From the NCBI GenBank assembly GCA_014360825.1, contig JACIWT010000008.1, forward strand, positions 62,001-126,000: 64,000 nt of DNA. The letters run 5' to 3'. Position numbers and translations under genes: made by a program. The notes under the pieces were generated by a model, which saw only the letters and a program-made list of their open reading frames with translations, had not been told where the DNA came from and made no database searches. This document shows, piece by piece, positions 1-6,495 of the stretch; positions within the stretch are counted from its first letter, which is position 1; every line of letters starts with the position of its first letter. Source of the DNA: Chloroflexota bacterium (GTDB lineage: Bacteria; Chloroflexota; Anaerolineae; UBA2200; JACIWT01).

Positions 1-320
1 GAGCCCACCGGACCGACAGGTTGTGGGCGAGAGAACCCCGCACGGTGTAGGGCAACACGGGTGGGTCCGCGGGGCGGCGCTTCGGGCCCTGCAGTGCCCT
101 TCGCCAGTCGGTTTCCACTATCGCCCACCAGATCGAGCCCCACAGGGGCCCCACTAAGAGCAGCGCCAGCGCCAGCCGGGCGGCAAAGCCAATCCCTAGC
201 CTGGGCCCGGCTGAGAGAGTCCCGCAAATCAGGGCCAGCGGTGTAGCCAAATAGGATAGTGGCGCCGCCGGATACGTCACCGGCCCGGCCCAGCGCCATG
301 TTAATGTAGGAGAAGGCATC
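1..320 (-). CDS. Hypothetical membrane protein, 5' part only
   Basis: An open frame starts at ATG 320 (minus strand) and runs off the left edge with no stop, so only about 106 N-terminal residues are visible. They contain two hydrophobic stretches (about residues 21-38 and 43-65, the second ending in GPLWGSIWWAIVE), then a basic Arg/Pro-rich segment. A GAGGGG Shine-Dalgarno sequence lies about 11 bases upstream. I do not recognise the family. The two membrane segments and basic loop fit an integral membrane protein, but the missing C-terminus prevents a functional call. Confidence 0.5.
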
Positions 321-387
321 GTCAAGGTGTTCCCCTCGTCAATGGAACAAGAGTTGGAAGTCGCAGCAAAGTGCCTTTTCGATGTGC

Positions 388-960
388 TCACCCCGGCTGT
401 ACCGCCTCTGTTTGCAGCCGGGCCCACAGTTCATTTAATCCCAACGAAGTTACCCACTCTGCTATGTATATTTCATCCAGTCGCCCCCGCTGGATTTCAT
501 ATACGCCAAGCGCATCTTGAAAGTCCTGCTCCCATTGGGTTTCGCGATACCAGAGTAACTTCGAAAGAATGGCATCTTCAGGTGAACTGATGTAGACTAG
601 CCGGCCACCACTTAGCAAAGGCTCGCGACGCCGGCGCTGGAAGGCCTCACACCGATAGGGATCAGTTCCGAGAACCCAGAAATCGATCTTGAAGCCCGTG
701 TCGAGATGAACCAGATTGAACTGGCTATACTGTTCCACCGCCTGGCGCATAGACTCAGCATCGGCATAGAAACGATCGTCAAGAGCGCTGGCCAGATCTT
801 GTGTTACCGCAACAGGGATCTGCACTACCAGATCAACATCATGAGTGGCGCGGGGCCGGCCCCAGAAACTCGTGGCAAAAGAACCTACCACCATGTAGGG
901 AACAGAGCGCAGTTCCAGTTCTTCCACTACCAAGCCCAGGATTTCATCTGGCGTCATCAT
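388..960 (-). CDS. Nucleotidyltransferase-fold protein (MNT/AbiEii-like)
   Basis: A 190-residue protein with a nucleotidyltransferase signature near the N-terminus: VVGSFATSFWGRPRATHDVD, where G-S and the D-V-D carboxylates form the usual metal site, followed by a third candidate acidic residue in FKIDFWV (about residues 91-97). Proteins of this family act as AMP- or NMP-transferring toxins or antitoxins in MNT/HEPN and AbiE-type systems, or as stand-alone transferases. The start ATG overlaps the stop of the small upstream gene, so the two are probably translationally coupled. The exact role is inferred from family and context. Confidence 0.75.
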   Translation of the reverse strand: MMTPDEILGLVVEELELRSVPYMVVGSFATSFWGRPRATHDVDLVVQIPVAVTQDLASALDDRFYADAESMRQAVEQYSQFNLVHLDTGFKIDFWVLGTDPYRCEAFQRRRREPLLSGGRLVYISSPEDAILSKLLWYRETQWEQDFQDALGVYEIQRGRLDEIYIAEWVTSLGLNELWARLQTEAVQPG

Positions 961-1196
961 CGGCGCCCCTCAAGATATCTCTCCACTTGGGCGAAAAGTT
1001 CAGGCGACAACATGCGACGTCGCAACTCCTGACTCAGTGCCTCGGGACTGATGTCCGCATTCTGTTGTCGTATGGCCCGGACAGCCATTTCTTGCACCAT
1101 CGCGCTGAGTTCCAGAGCGATGCGCAGGCGTTGCTGGGGGGTCAGACGACGGTAAATGTTAATCCTGTGCCGCTCGGCGGCCGAATGCTCGGTCAT
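957..1196 (-). CDS. Small basic protein coupled to nucleotidyltransferase (putative TA partner)
   Basis: A 79-residue, highly charged, predicted all-helical protein with many Arg and Gln residues and no recognisable HTH. It is the first gene of a two-gene unit: its stop overlaps the start of the nucleotidyltransferase by four bases. A TTGCCC-N17-TATAAT promoter (1243-1271, minus strand) lies about 40 bases upstream. Small helical proteins preceding nucleotidyltransferases are common in toxin-antitoxin-like pairs. Which member would be toxic cannot be told from sequence alone. Confidence 0.6.
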   Translation of the reverse strand: MTEHSAAERHRINIYRRLTPQQRLRIALELSAMVQEMAVRAIRQQNADISPEALSQELRRRMLSPELFAQVERYLEGRR

Positions 1197-1242
1197 GGCT
1201 CTATCGCTGGCCTAATTGTAATGCCTTAAATCTTACCTCTTG

Positions 1243-1271
1243 ATTATAACCCCGCCTTGCAATCCGGGCAA
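1243..1271 (-). promoter_or_regulatory. Sigma70-type promoter for the nucleotidyltransferase pair
   Basis: On the minus strand, TTGCCC (1266-1271), a 17-base spacer and a perfect TATAAT (1243-1248). Transcription would begin near 1236, leaving a leader of about 40 bases. Confidence 0.55.
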
Positions 1272-1367
1272 ACAAGTCACCACAAAGACCCGAAGGCACA
1301 AAGACGTCCCCATTGTTCCCCCGCAGTTGCACTGCGAGGAAATGTTGCGCTGCCGCGTGCTTCCACT

Positions 1368-2003
1368 TCAACGGCGTTGCGCTTCCTTTTTCAGCCGTGT
1401 TGCCACCAGTCCGCCCAACACCGCCAAATCCTCCGTCGGCAGGTAGTGTGCTGCCGAGGCATCGAAGAGAACATTGGCAGCGGCGGGAAACTCCTCATCG
1501 CCACGGTGCAATACCACCGCCACCGGCACCCGCGGGAGTATGCGGAACATGAACGCGGCGTCGCCGTATGTCAGCCGATCCCCACCCAGAGCCACTGCTG
1601 CGGCGATGAAACCCTCCAGGTCATCGCCGAAGCGGCGGACCAGGATGCCTGCGCTACGTCCTTGGAAAGCGGGGTCGTATCCGAGCCCGCCGGGCAATTC
1701 GCGGAAGGAAATCCAGCGATCGGCGGGAAGGGTGCCATCTGCGGTCAGTAGGTAGTGAAGCATCAGTAGTTGCTCGGTGACCGAAGGTTCTGCCCCGCTG
1801 GCGGCATGGCGCACTGTCACCTTTGGGAAAGTGATCGCGTATTCATCGCCCCAGAAGCGCAGGAGGAAATGGCCGCGGTTTCCTTCCTCGGGGACGAATT
1901 CGCAGGCTGCGCGGTACGCCGTTAAGTAGGGATCCAATTGCTGCATATCCTGGTAAGCCTTGTACAGGGCCAGCAGATGGGCTTCTTGTCTGGTTCGAGC
2001 CAT
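1368..2003 (-). CDS. DUF3786 domain-containing protein
   Basis: A 211-residue protein starting MARTRQEAHLLALYKAYQDM. I recognise the DUF3786 pattern: a central region with DEYAITFPKVTV, LLMLHYLL and WISFRELPGG, then a C-terminal domain with LGGD and PRVPV. The function of the family is unknown; it is often found in anaerobes with corrinoid metabolism. The start at 2003 is chosen because a strong GAGGAGG lies seven to eight bases upstream, whereas an in-frame start further upstream has no such site and would overlap the preceding gene. It lies 40 bases downstream of the metallo-hydrolase gene on the same strand and is probably cotranscribed. Confidence 0.75.
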   Translation of the reverse strand: MARTRQEAHLLALYKAYQDMQQLDPYLTAYRAACEFVPEEGNRGHFLLRFWGDEYAITFPKVTVRHAASGAEPSVTEQLLMLHYLLTADGTLPADRWISFRELPGGLGYDPAFQGRSAGILVRRFGDDLEGFIAAAVALGGDRLTYGDAAFMFRILPRVPVAVVLHRGDEEFPAAANVLFDASAAHYLPTEDLAVLGGLVATRLKKEAQRR

Positions 2004-2043
2004 GATTTCCTCCTCTCTTCTGGTAGAGGCGGAGCATTTTCCC

Positions 2044-2985
2044 CTACTGGAAGATCCTCCGCAGCCAGGCCAACAGCCGCTCCCAGAGCGATGGGCGATG
2101 GCTCTCCTCGGGCCAACGGATATCGCCCGCCTCATCGGTGCGCAGGACCGGCCCATAGGTCTGCAGCCAATCTATCACCGTCGGGTGGGGATGACCGTAG
2201 GTATTGGGGCCCACGCTGATCACCGAGAGACGTGGTTGCACGGTCGAGGGCACCCAGCCTGGCGTCCCCGAAAGCCCCCCGTGGTGCGCCACTTTCAGCA
2301 CATCGGCGCGCAAAGCCCCTTCCCCAGCATTCGCCTGCTCCCAGCCCTCCGCTTCTGCGTCGCCGGGGAGCAGTAATGCCGGGCCACCAGCGTCCACCCG
2401 CAGGATGATACTGGCGTTATTGGTCGCCGTGGAGAGGATGCCCACCCTCTCTTCCACACTCAGGCGCTCCATCCCCGCGCCCAGGCTCTCCAGGATGGCG
2501 CGGATCTCACTAGCGGCAGGTCCCAGCACGCGGAGGTTCAGCCCCGCCGGAGCGACATAGGCGGTGAGGAAGCCCGCCGACGGGTAGGCGATGATTGCGC
2601 CGCTCTGAACTACCTGGGCGTGGAGTTGCAGGTAGTTCTGGAAACTGGTCACAGAGATCTCACCGGGAGTGCTGTTCTCGGTTTCGGTCGCGGCGAAGAG
2701 GGTCAGCGTTAGGCGCGCCTGCCTGGGATCAGGGCCCCAGAAATGGCGGGGAGGAAAAGCCTCCAGAACTGCGGGCAACCCGCCGATGTGGTCGTCGTCC
2801 ACGTGGGTGGCCACCACCAAGTCTAGGCGTCGCACGCCGGCCCGTCGCAGATAGCGCACCACCTTGTTGCCCTGGTCGGCGCGGCCACCGTCCACAAGCA
2901 TGTTCCACGTCGTGCCTCCATCGCAGTATGTGACCAGAATGGCGTCACCCTGGCCGACGTTGATGAAATGGGCTTGTAATGTCAT
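2044..2985 (-). CDS. Metallo-beta-lactamase fold hydrolase, ComEC C-terminal type
   Basis: A 313-residue soluble protein. It opens with the FINVGQGDAILV strand typical of the beta-lactamase-like domain of ComEC/Rec2, has the metal site THVDDDHIGGL (an HxDxDH variant) at about residue 60, a later D in LLLPGDAEAEG, and KVAHHGG followed by SVGPNTYGHP near the C-terminus. In ComEC this domain is thought to degrade the non-transforming DNA strand. Stand-alone versions are common and their substrates mostly unknown. No membrane domain or signal peptide is present, so it is likely cytoplasmic. A good SD (AGGAG, six bases before ATG) supports the start. Confidence 0.8.
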   Translation of the reverse strand: MTLQAHFINVGQGDAILVTYCDGGTTWNMLVDGGRADQGNKVVRYLRRAGVRRLDLVVATHVDDDHIGGLPAVLEAFPPRHFWGPDPRQARLTLTLFAATETENSTPGEISVTSFQNYLQLHAQVVQSGAIIAYPSAGFLTAYVAPAGLNLRVLGPAASEIRAILESLGAGMERLSVEERVGILSTATNNASIILRVDAGGPALLLPGDAEAEGWEQANAGEGALRADVLKVAHHGGLSGTPGWVPSTVQPRLSVISVGPNTYGHPHPTVIDWLQTYGPVLRTDEAGDIRWPEESHRPSLWERLLAWLRRIFQ

Positions 2986-3003
2986 AGCAAACTCCTGGCT
3001 TCC

Positions 3004-3032
3004 ATTATACTTCCATTCAGACCCAGCGCCAA
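3004..3032 (-). promoter_or_regulatory. Promoter for the metallo-hydrolase gene
   Basis: Minus strand TTGGCG (3027-3032), a 17-base spacer and a perfect TATAAT (3004-3009), just upstream of the start at 2985. Confidence 0.45.
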
Positions 3033-3088
3033 CAGGCGGGAGACCCGGTGGTCCGGGTGGCCACTGACTGCAAAGGCCACATCGTTCA

Positions 3089-3136
3089 GCGGCAGTTGCA
3101 CTGCCGCGCGCCGTTCAGCGGCAGTTGTACTGCCGC
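3089..3136. repeat. Two adjacent copies of a GCAGTTGYACTGC palindrome
   Basis: GCGGCAGTTGCACTGCCGC (3089-3107) and GCGGCAGTTGTACTGCCGC (3118-3136), each preceded by TTCA. Related copies occur at 1322-1336, 29918-29930 and 59971-59989, always between genes. Confidence 0.75.
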
Positions 3137-3171
3137 GTATTCCCAGGGTTGACAAGTGTCCCGCTGACAAG

Positions 3172-3200
3172 TTGACATGTGCACTGCTTTGGAGTAGAAT
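3172..3200 (+). promoter_or_regulatory. Promoter of the selenium operon
   Basis: A perfect TTGACA (3172-3177), a 17-base spacer and TAGAAT (3195-3200). The transcript would start near 3207, giving a leader of about 245 bases before the yedE-like start at 3451. Confidence 0.7.
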
Positions 3201-3206
3201 GCTATC

Positions 3207-3450
3207 GCATTTTTGCCACACCTCTACCAAGAAAGGGGGTGACGTCGAGATGGTTTTGTATCGCAAGACATGAGATCGTGCGGGCACAATGCACGGGATG
3301 CATTGGCCGACCATTCTCGCCGCGCCGGCAGCGTCTATGACCGGCGACGTTACCCCCTGCTGTCTCCTGCTTGGACTGCTGTAGGCTCTGACGTTGCCGG
3401 AGGGCTATGCCGTGTGCGGCCCACAAAATCCGTCAACGAAAGGAGCCAAC
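3207..3450 (+). promoter_or_regulatory. Long structured leader of the selenium operon with a seven-codon uORF
   Basis: The region between the promoter and the first gene is unusually long. It holds a short frame at 3250-3273 (MVLYRKT then TGA) with an AAAGGGGGTGA ribosome site just upstream. After it come a small hairpin (CGTGC 3277-3281 with GCACG 3291-3295, a nine-base loop beginning GGG) and a larger helix (CCGGCGACGT 3341-3350 with ACGTTGCCGG 3391-3400, one G-U pair). Read past the TGA, the frame continues to a TAG at 3382-3384. A regulatory role is inference; I match it to no known riboswitch. Confidence 0.4.
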
Positions 3451-4548
3451 ATGTCTTCTCTTGATCGCCTCTTCACGTCCCGCTGGGGACCTATTCTCAC
3501 GGGCATTGCGGTGGGTGTGCTCGGCCCCGTTTTGGTCAGGCTGGGCAACCCCGGCAACATGGGTATATGCGTCGCTTGTTTCAGCCGCGATATTGCCGGT
3601 GCGCTCGGGCTGCACCGCGCCAGCCTGGTGCAATATATCCGGCCGGAGATCATCGGCTTTGTGCTCGGCTCCCTGGTCGCGGCGCTACTTTTCCACGAAT
3701 TCAAGCCGCGCACCGGCTCCGCGCCCCTGGTGCGATTCCTGCTGGGAATTTTCGCCATGATCGGGGCGATGGTGTTTCTGGGCTGCCCCTGGCGTACCTA
3801 TCTGCGCCTGGCCGGTGGCGACTGGAATGCCATTCCTGGCATCCTCGGCCTGATAGGCGGTATCGGACTGGGGATCGTTTTCCTGCGCATGGGCTACAGC
3901 CTGGGGCGCAATCGCCCTGCTCCTCGGGCTTTGGGCTGGGTGATGCCTCTCCTGATGGTGGGCCTGCTCCTGCTGTTGATTGCGGCCCCCCAGTTCGGGC
4001 GTGATGCCGATGGCAACCCCACCGGCCCGATCTTCTTCTCGACGAAAGGCCCGGGCAGCCAACACGCGCCGTTGCTGGTCGCCCTGGGGGTCGGCTTACT
4101 CCTCGGCTTCCTGGCCCAACGCAGCCGCTTCTGCACCGTCGGCGCCCTGCGCGACCTCATCCTGATGCGCGACACGCACCTGCTCAACGGCATCCTGGCG
4201 CTGATCGCAACCGCTTTCGTCACCAACTTGCTGCTGGGACAGTTCCGGCCAGATTTTGAGAATCAGCCTGTGGCCCACACCAACGCGCTGTGGAACTTCG
4301 GAGGGATGGTCCTGGCAGGGTTGGCCTTTACTCTGGCTGGTGGCTGCCCAGGTCGGCAACTTTTCCTGTCTGGTGAAGGCGACGGCGACGCCGCATTGTT
4401 CTCACTAGGGATGATCGTGGGGGCGGGATTTGCCCACAACTTCAACCTGGCCAGTTCGACGAGCGGGCCGAGCCCCTTCGGCCCAGCAGCAGTGATCGTC
4501 GGTTTGATCATCTGCGTTGCCATCGGGCTGACGATGCGCGAACCGTAG
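3451..4548 (+). CDS. yedE: YedE/YeeE-family membrane transporter, selenium-associated type
   Basis: A protein of about 365 residues with roughly ten hydrophobic segments and the duplicated YeeE/YedE architecture. Diagnostic pieces are NPGNMGICVACFSRD (about residues 33-47), the conserved FLGCPWR, QRSRFCTVGALRD in the second half, and LAGGCPGRQLF. The Cys residues in these motifs are the positions proposed to relay sulfur or selenium species in this transporter family. It is followed by tusA/yedF-like, selD and DUF3343 genes, the set that marks the selenium-metabolism variant. The start at 3451 is preceded by AGGAG; an upstream TTG frame start has no SD. Confidence 0.85.
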   Translation: MSSLDRLFTSRWGPILTGIAVGVLGPVLVRLGNPGNMGICVACFSRDIAGALGLHRASLVQYIRPEIIGFVLGSLVAALLFHEFKPRTGSAPLVRFLLGIFAMIGAMVFLGCPWRTYLRLAGGDWNAIPGILGLIGGIGLGIVFLRMGYSLGRNRPAPRALGWVMPLLMVGLLLLLIAAPQFGRDADGNPTGPIFFSTKGPGSQHAPLLVALGVGLLLGFLAQRSRFCTVGALRDLILMRDTHLLNGILALIATAFVTNLLLGQFRPDFENQPVAHTNALWNFGGMVLAGLAFTLAGGCPGRQLFLSGEGDGDAALFSLGMIVGAGFAHNFNLASSTSGPSPFGPAAVIVGLIICVAIGLTMREP

Positions 4549-4562
4549 AGAGGAGAGTAACG

Positions 4563-4784
4563 ATGAACCACGTTGAAACTGTGGACGCTCGCGGGCTATC
4601 GTGCCCGCAACCAGTCATCCTGGCCCGCAAGGCGCTGGAGGCGGCTGGGAAGGGCACGGTAAAGGTGCGAGTGGATAGCGGTACCAGCCGGGACAATGTG
4701 AGCCGTATGGCTCGCGGCCTGGGCTGGCGAGTGGAAATAACGCAGGAAGGAGATGAGTTCCTGCTAACATTATCCAAAGAATAG
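4563..4784 (+). CDS. yedF: TusA/SirA-like sulfur (selenium) carrier protein
   Basis: A 73-residue single-domain protein with the family signature DARGLSCPQPVI, whose Cys (about residue 14) in CPxP is the sulfur- or selenium-carrying residue. It is shorter than the two-domain YedF proteins that accompany SelD in some genomes, as it lacks the C-terminal DsrE-like half. It lies 14 bases after the transporter gene and 60 bases before selD, with GAGAGGAG as ribosome site. It likely passes selenide or a persulfide-like selenium adduct towards SelD. That role is proposed from context. Confidence 0.8.
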   Translation: MNHVETVDARGLSCPQPVILARKALEAAGKGTVKVRVDSGTSRDNVSRMARGLGWRVEITQEGDEFLLTLSKE

Positions 4785-4844
4785 CGAGGAGTGCGACGCA
4801 CTCCTGCGGGGGTGCGTCGCCCCGACTGGAGAAGGAAGATTGAG

Positions 4845-5894
4845 ATGACGAGAGAAGAGATCCGTCTGACTGCGATGACCACGGCTGCGGGTTGAGCGGC
4901 GAAGAGGGGCCCAGCGGCCCTGGCGCAGGTCCTGCGCCCACTGCAAAACCTCTTTCGCGCCGAGGATTACCCCAACCTGTTGGTAGGGCTCTCCAAAGCC
5001 GATGACGCTGCGGTCTATCGCCTGACGGATGACGTGGCCGTCATTCACACCGTGGATTTCTTCACCCCGGTGGTGGATGACCCGTATCAGTATGGGGCGA
5101 TCGCCGCGGCCAACGCCATGAGCGATGTCTATGCGATGGGCGGCGAGGTGATCCTGGCCCTCAACGTCTGCGCTTTCCCCGCCGACATGGACCCGGCAAT
5201 CATCGCCGAGATCCTGCGCGGCGGGGCGGAGAAAGTGGCCGAGGCTGGCGGGGTACTGGCTGGCGGCCACACTCTGGACGACCCCGAGCCGAAATACGGT
5301 CTGGCGGTGCTGGGCGTGGTTCACCCGGATCGGGTGCTCACCAAGGCGGGGGCCCGGCCCGGCGACGACCTGGTGCTGACCAAGCCTCTGGGAGTGGGCA
5401 TCATCACCACCGCCCTCAAGGGCGGGGTGGCCGACCCTGCCCACGTGCAAAAAGCAGTGGAGAGCATGGCTACCCTCAACCGTCTGGCTGCCCAGGCGAT
5501 GCAAAAGGTGGGCGTCCACGCCGCCACCGACATCACTGGTTTCAGCCTGCTGGGTCACGCCAGCGAGATGGCCGAATTAAGTGCCGTGGGGTTGTGTTTC
5601 TATTTCGGCAAACTCCCCTTCTTGGAAGGCGCCCGCGGCTACGCGGGTAAATGGCTCTTCCCAGGTGGTACTAACCGCAACCGGGATTACTACGGCTGCG
5701 GGGTAACCTTCGCCCCTGAGATCCCGGAGGAGATGCAGATGCTCCTCTTCACCCCAGAGACCAGCGGGGGGCTCCTGATTGCCGTGCCGGCGGAGAAAAC
5801 GCCGGAATTGGAAGCCCTTTTCGCCGCCCTGGGGCGAGCGGTCTGGCGCGTCGGTGAGGTCGTGGAGGGTTCGGGGATTGAGGTTCGGAAATGA
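4845..5894 (+). CDS. selD: Selenide, water dikinase (selenophosphate synthetase) with an in-frame UGA at the catalytic position
   Basis: It makes selenophosphate from selenide and ATP. The frame from ATG 4845 reads IRLTAMTTAAG, then TGA at 4893-4895, then AAKRGPAAL, and stays open to 5894 (349 residues, normal SelD length). In E. coli SelD this place is GAGCGCK, with the catalytic Cys exactly where the TGA falls and the essential Lys three residues on, also kept here. Selenocysteine-containing SelD proteins are known, so readthrough as Sec is the natural reading. Downstream motifs are typical: DDAAVYRL, HTVDFFTPVVDDPY, AANAMSDVYAMGG, LAGGHTL, TDITGFSLLGH, TPETSGGLL. Automated callers would probably start at TTG 4980 and lose the active site. 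Confidence 0.93.
4893..4921 (+). promoter_or_regulatory. UGA (Sec) codon of selD and candidate bacterial SECIS hairpin
   Basis: TGA at 4893-4895. Ten bases further on, GGGCC (4907-4911) pairs with GGCCC (4916-4920) around the loop CAGC, with an extra G-U pair (4906/4921). The distance fits bacterial SECIS elements, which lie inside the coding sequence. The loop does not start with G, so the match to the published consensus is imperfect. Confidence 0.55.
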
Positions 5895-6118
5895 CGGCGT
5901 CGGCTGGTGTGGTTTTGTTCTACACGACCTCGGCGGCGATACGCGCCGAGAAGGTCCTGCTCAAGAATGGGTTAGAGGTCCAACTGATCCCCACGCCGCG
6001 GGAACTCTCCAGCGACTGCGGCATTGCCCTGCGTTTCGATTGGGGCAAAGCAGAATCGGTGAGCGCATTGCTGGCCGCGGCCGGCGTGGAGATCGCGGGT
6101 ATGCATCCTGTAGGGTGA
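5891..6118 (+). CDS. DUF3343 protein (putative selenium/sulfur carrier)
   Basis: A 75-residue protein matching DUF3343: FYTTSAAIRAEKVLLKNGLE followed by LIPTPRELSSDCGIALRF. The Cys in SSDCG is the obvious candidate redox or carrier residue. Genes of this family sit beside selD, yedE and yedF in many selenium-using anaerobes, and the family has been proposed to bind or carry selenium; the biochemistry is not settled to my knowledge. The ATG overlaps the selD stop (ATGA), which indicates coupling and a last position in the operon. Confidence 0.85.
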   Translation: MTASAGVVLFYTTSAAIRAEKVLLKNGLEVQLIPTPRELSSDCGIALRFDWGKAESVSALLAAAGVEIAGMHPVG

Positions 6119-6288
6119 GCGGGGCTTGGCAACAAACCGCCTGCCGCTGGCAATCAATCACCGGGCGGCAGTACTCTCAATACTAGCGGAGCGATAAAAT
6201 CAACCTCCCCCCGCAACTATCCCCGCCCTATTCCGTCAAGTAATACAGAAAAGTTACGCACTTTCTATCCAAGGAGTGGATTCTACCG

Positions 6289-6355
6289 CAGAGCACGCCG
6301 AGATGGCTGAGTTTTGAGGTTTTCTCCGCGTTCTTGGCGTCCTCAGCGGTGAATA
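6289..6355. repeat. Imperfect long inverted repeat of the ACCGCAGAG...GCGGT type
   Basis: The left arm begins ACCGCAGAGCACGCCGAGA; the right arm, read on the other strand, is ACCGCTGAGGACGCCAAGAA, with about 27 bases between. Elements of this composition are scattered between genes in many bacteria with larger genomes. The rest of 6119-6495 shows no gene. Confidence 0.55.
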
Positions 6356-6407
6356 ATTATTTACCTGCGTTCACACCACCATCGCCCTCACAAGTAGTTC
6401 GCCAAAG

Positions 6408-6436
6408 TTGACAATTTGGTTGATATATGGTAAGAT
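6408..6436 (+). promoter_or_regulatory. Promoter of the cohesin/dockerin gene pair
   Basis: A perfect TTGACA (6408-6413), a 17-base spacer and TAAGAT (6431-6436), 60 bases before the ATG at 6496, which has the strong ribosome site GGAGGTGA. Confidence 0.7.
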
Positions 6437-6495
6437 AAACGTGCCCTGGGGAGCCATTTTTCCCCGGCGTTTTGGCATCGCCCCGGAGGTGAAAA

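Noticed and set aside
2982-3314. A 110-codon minus-strand frame covering the selenium operon leader
   Set aside because: It runs across the palindromes and the plus-strand promoter, has no SD and no family character.
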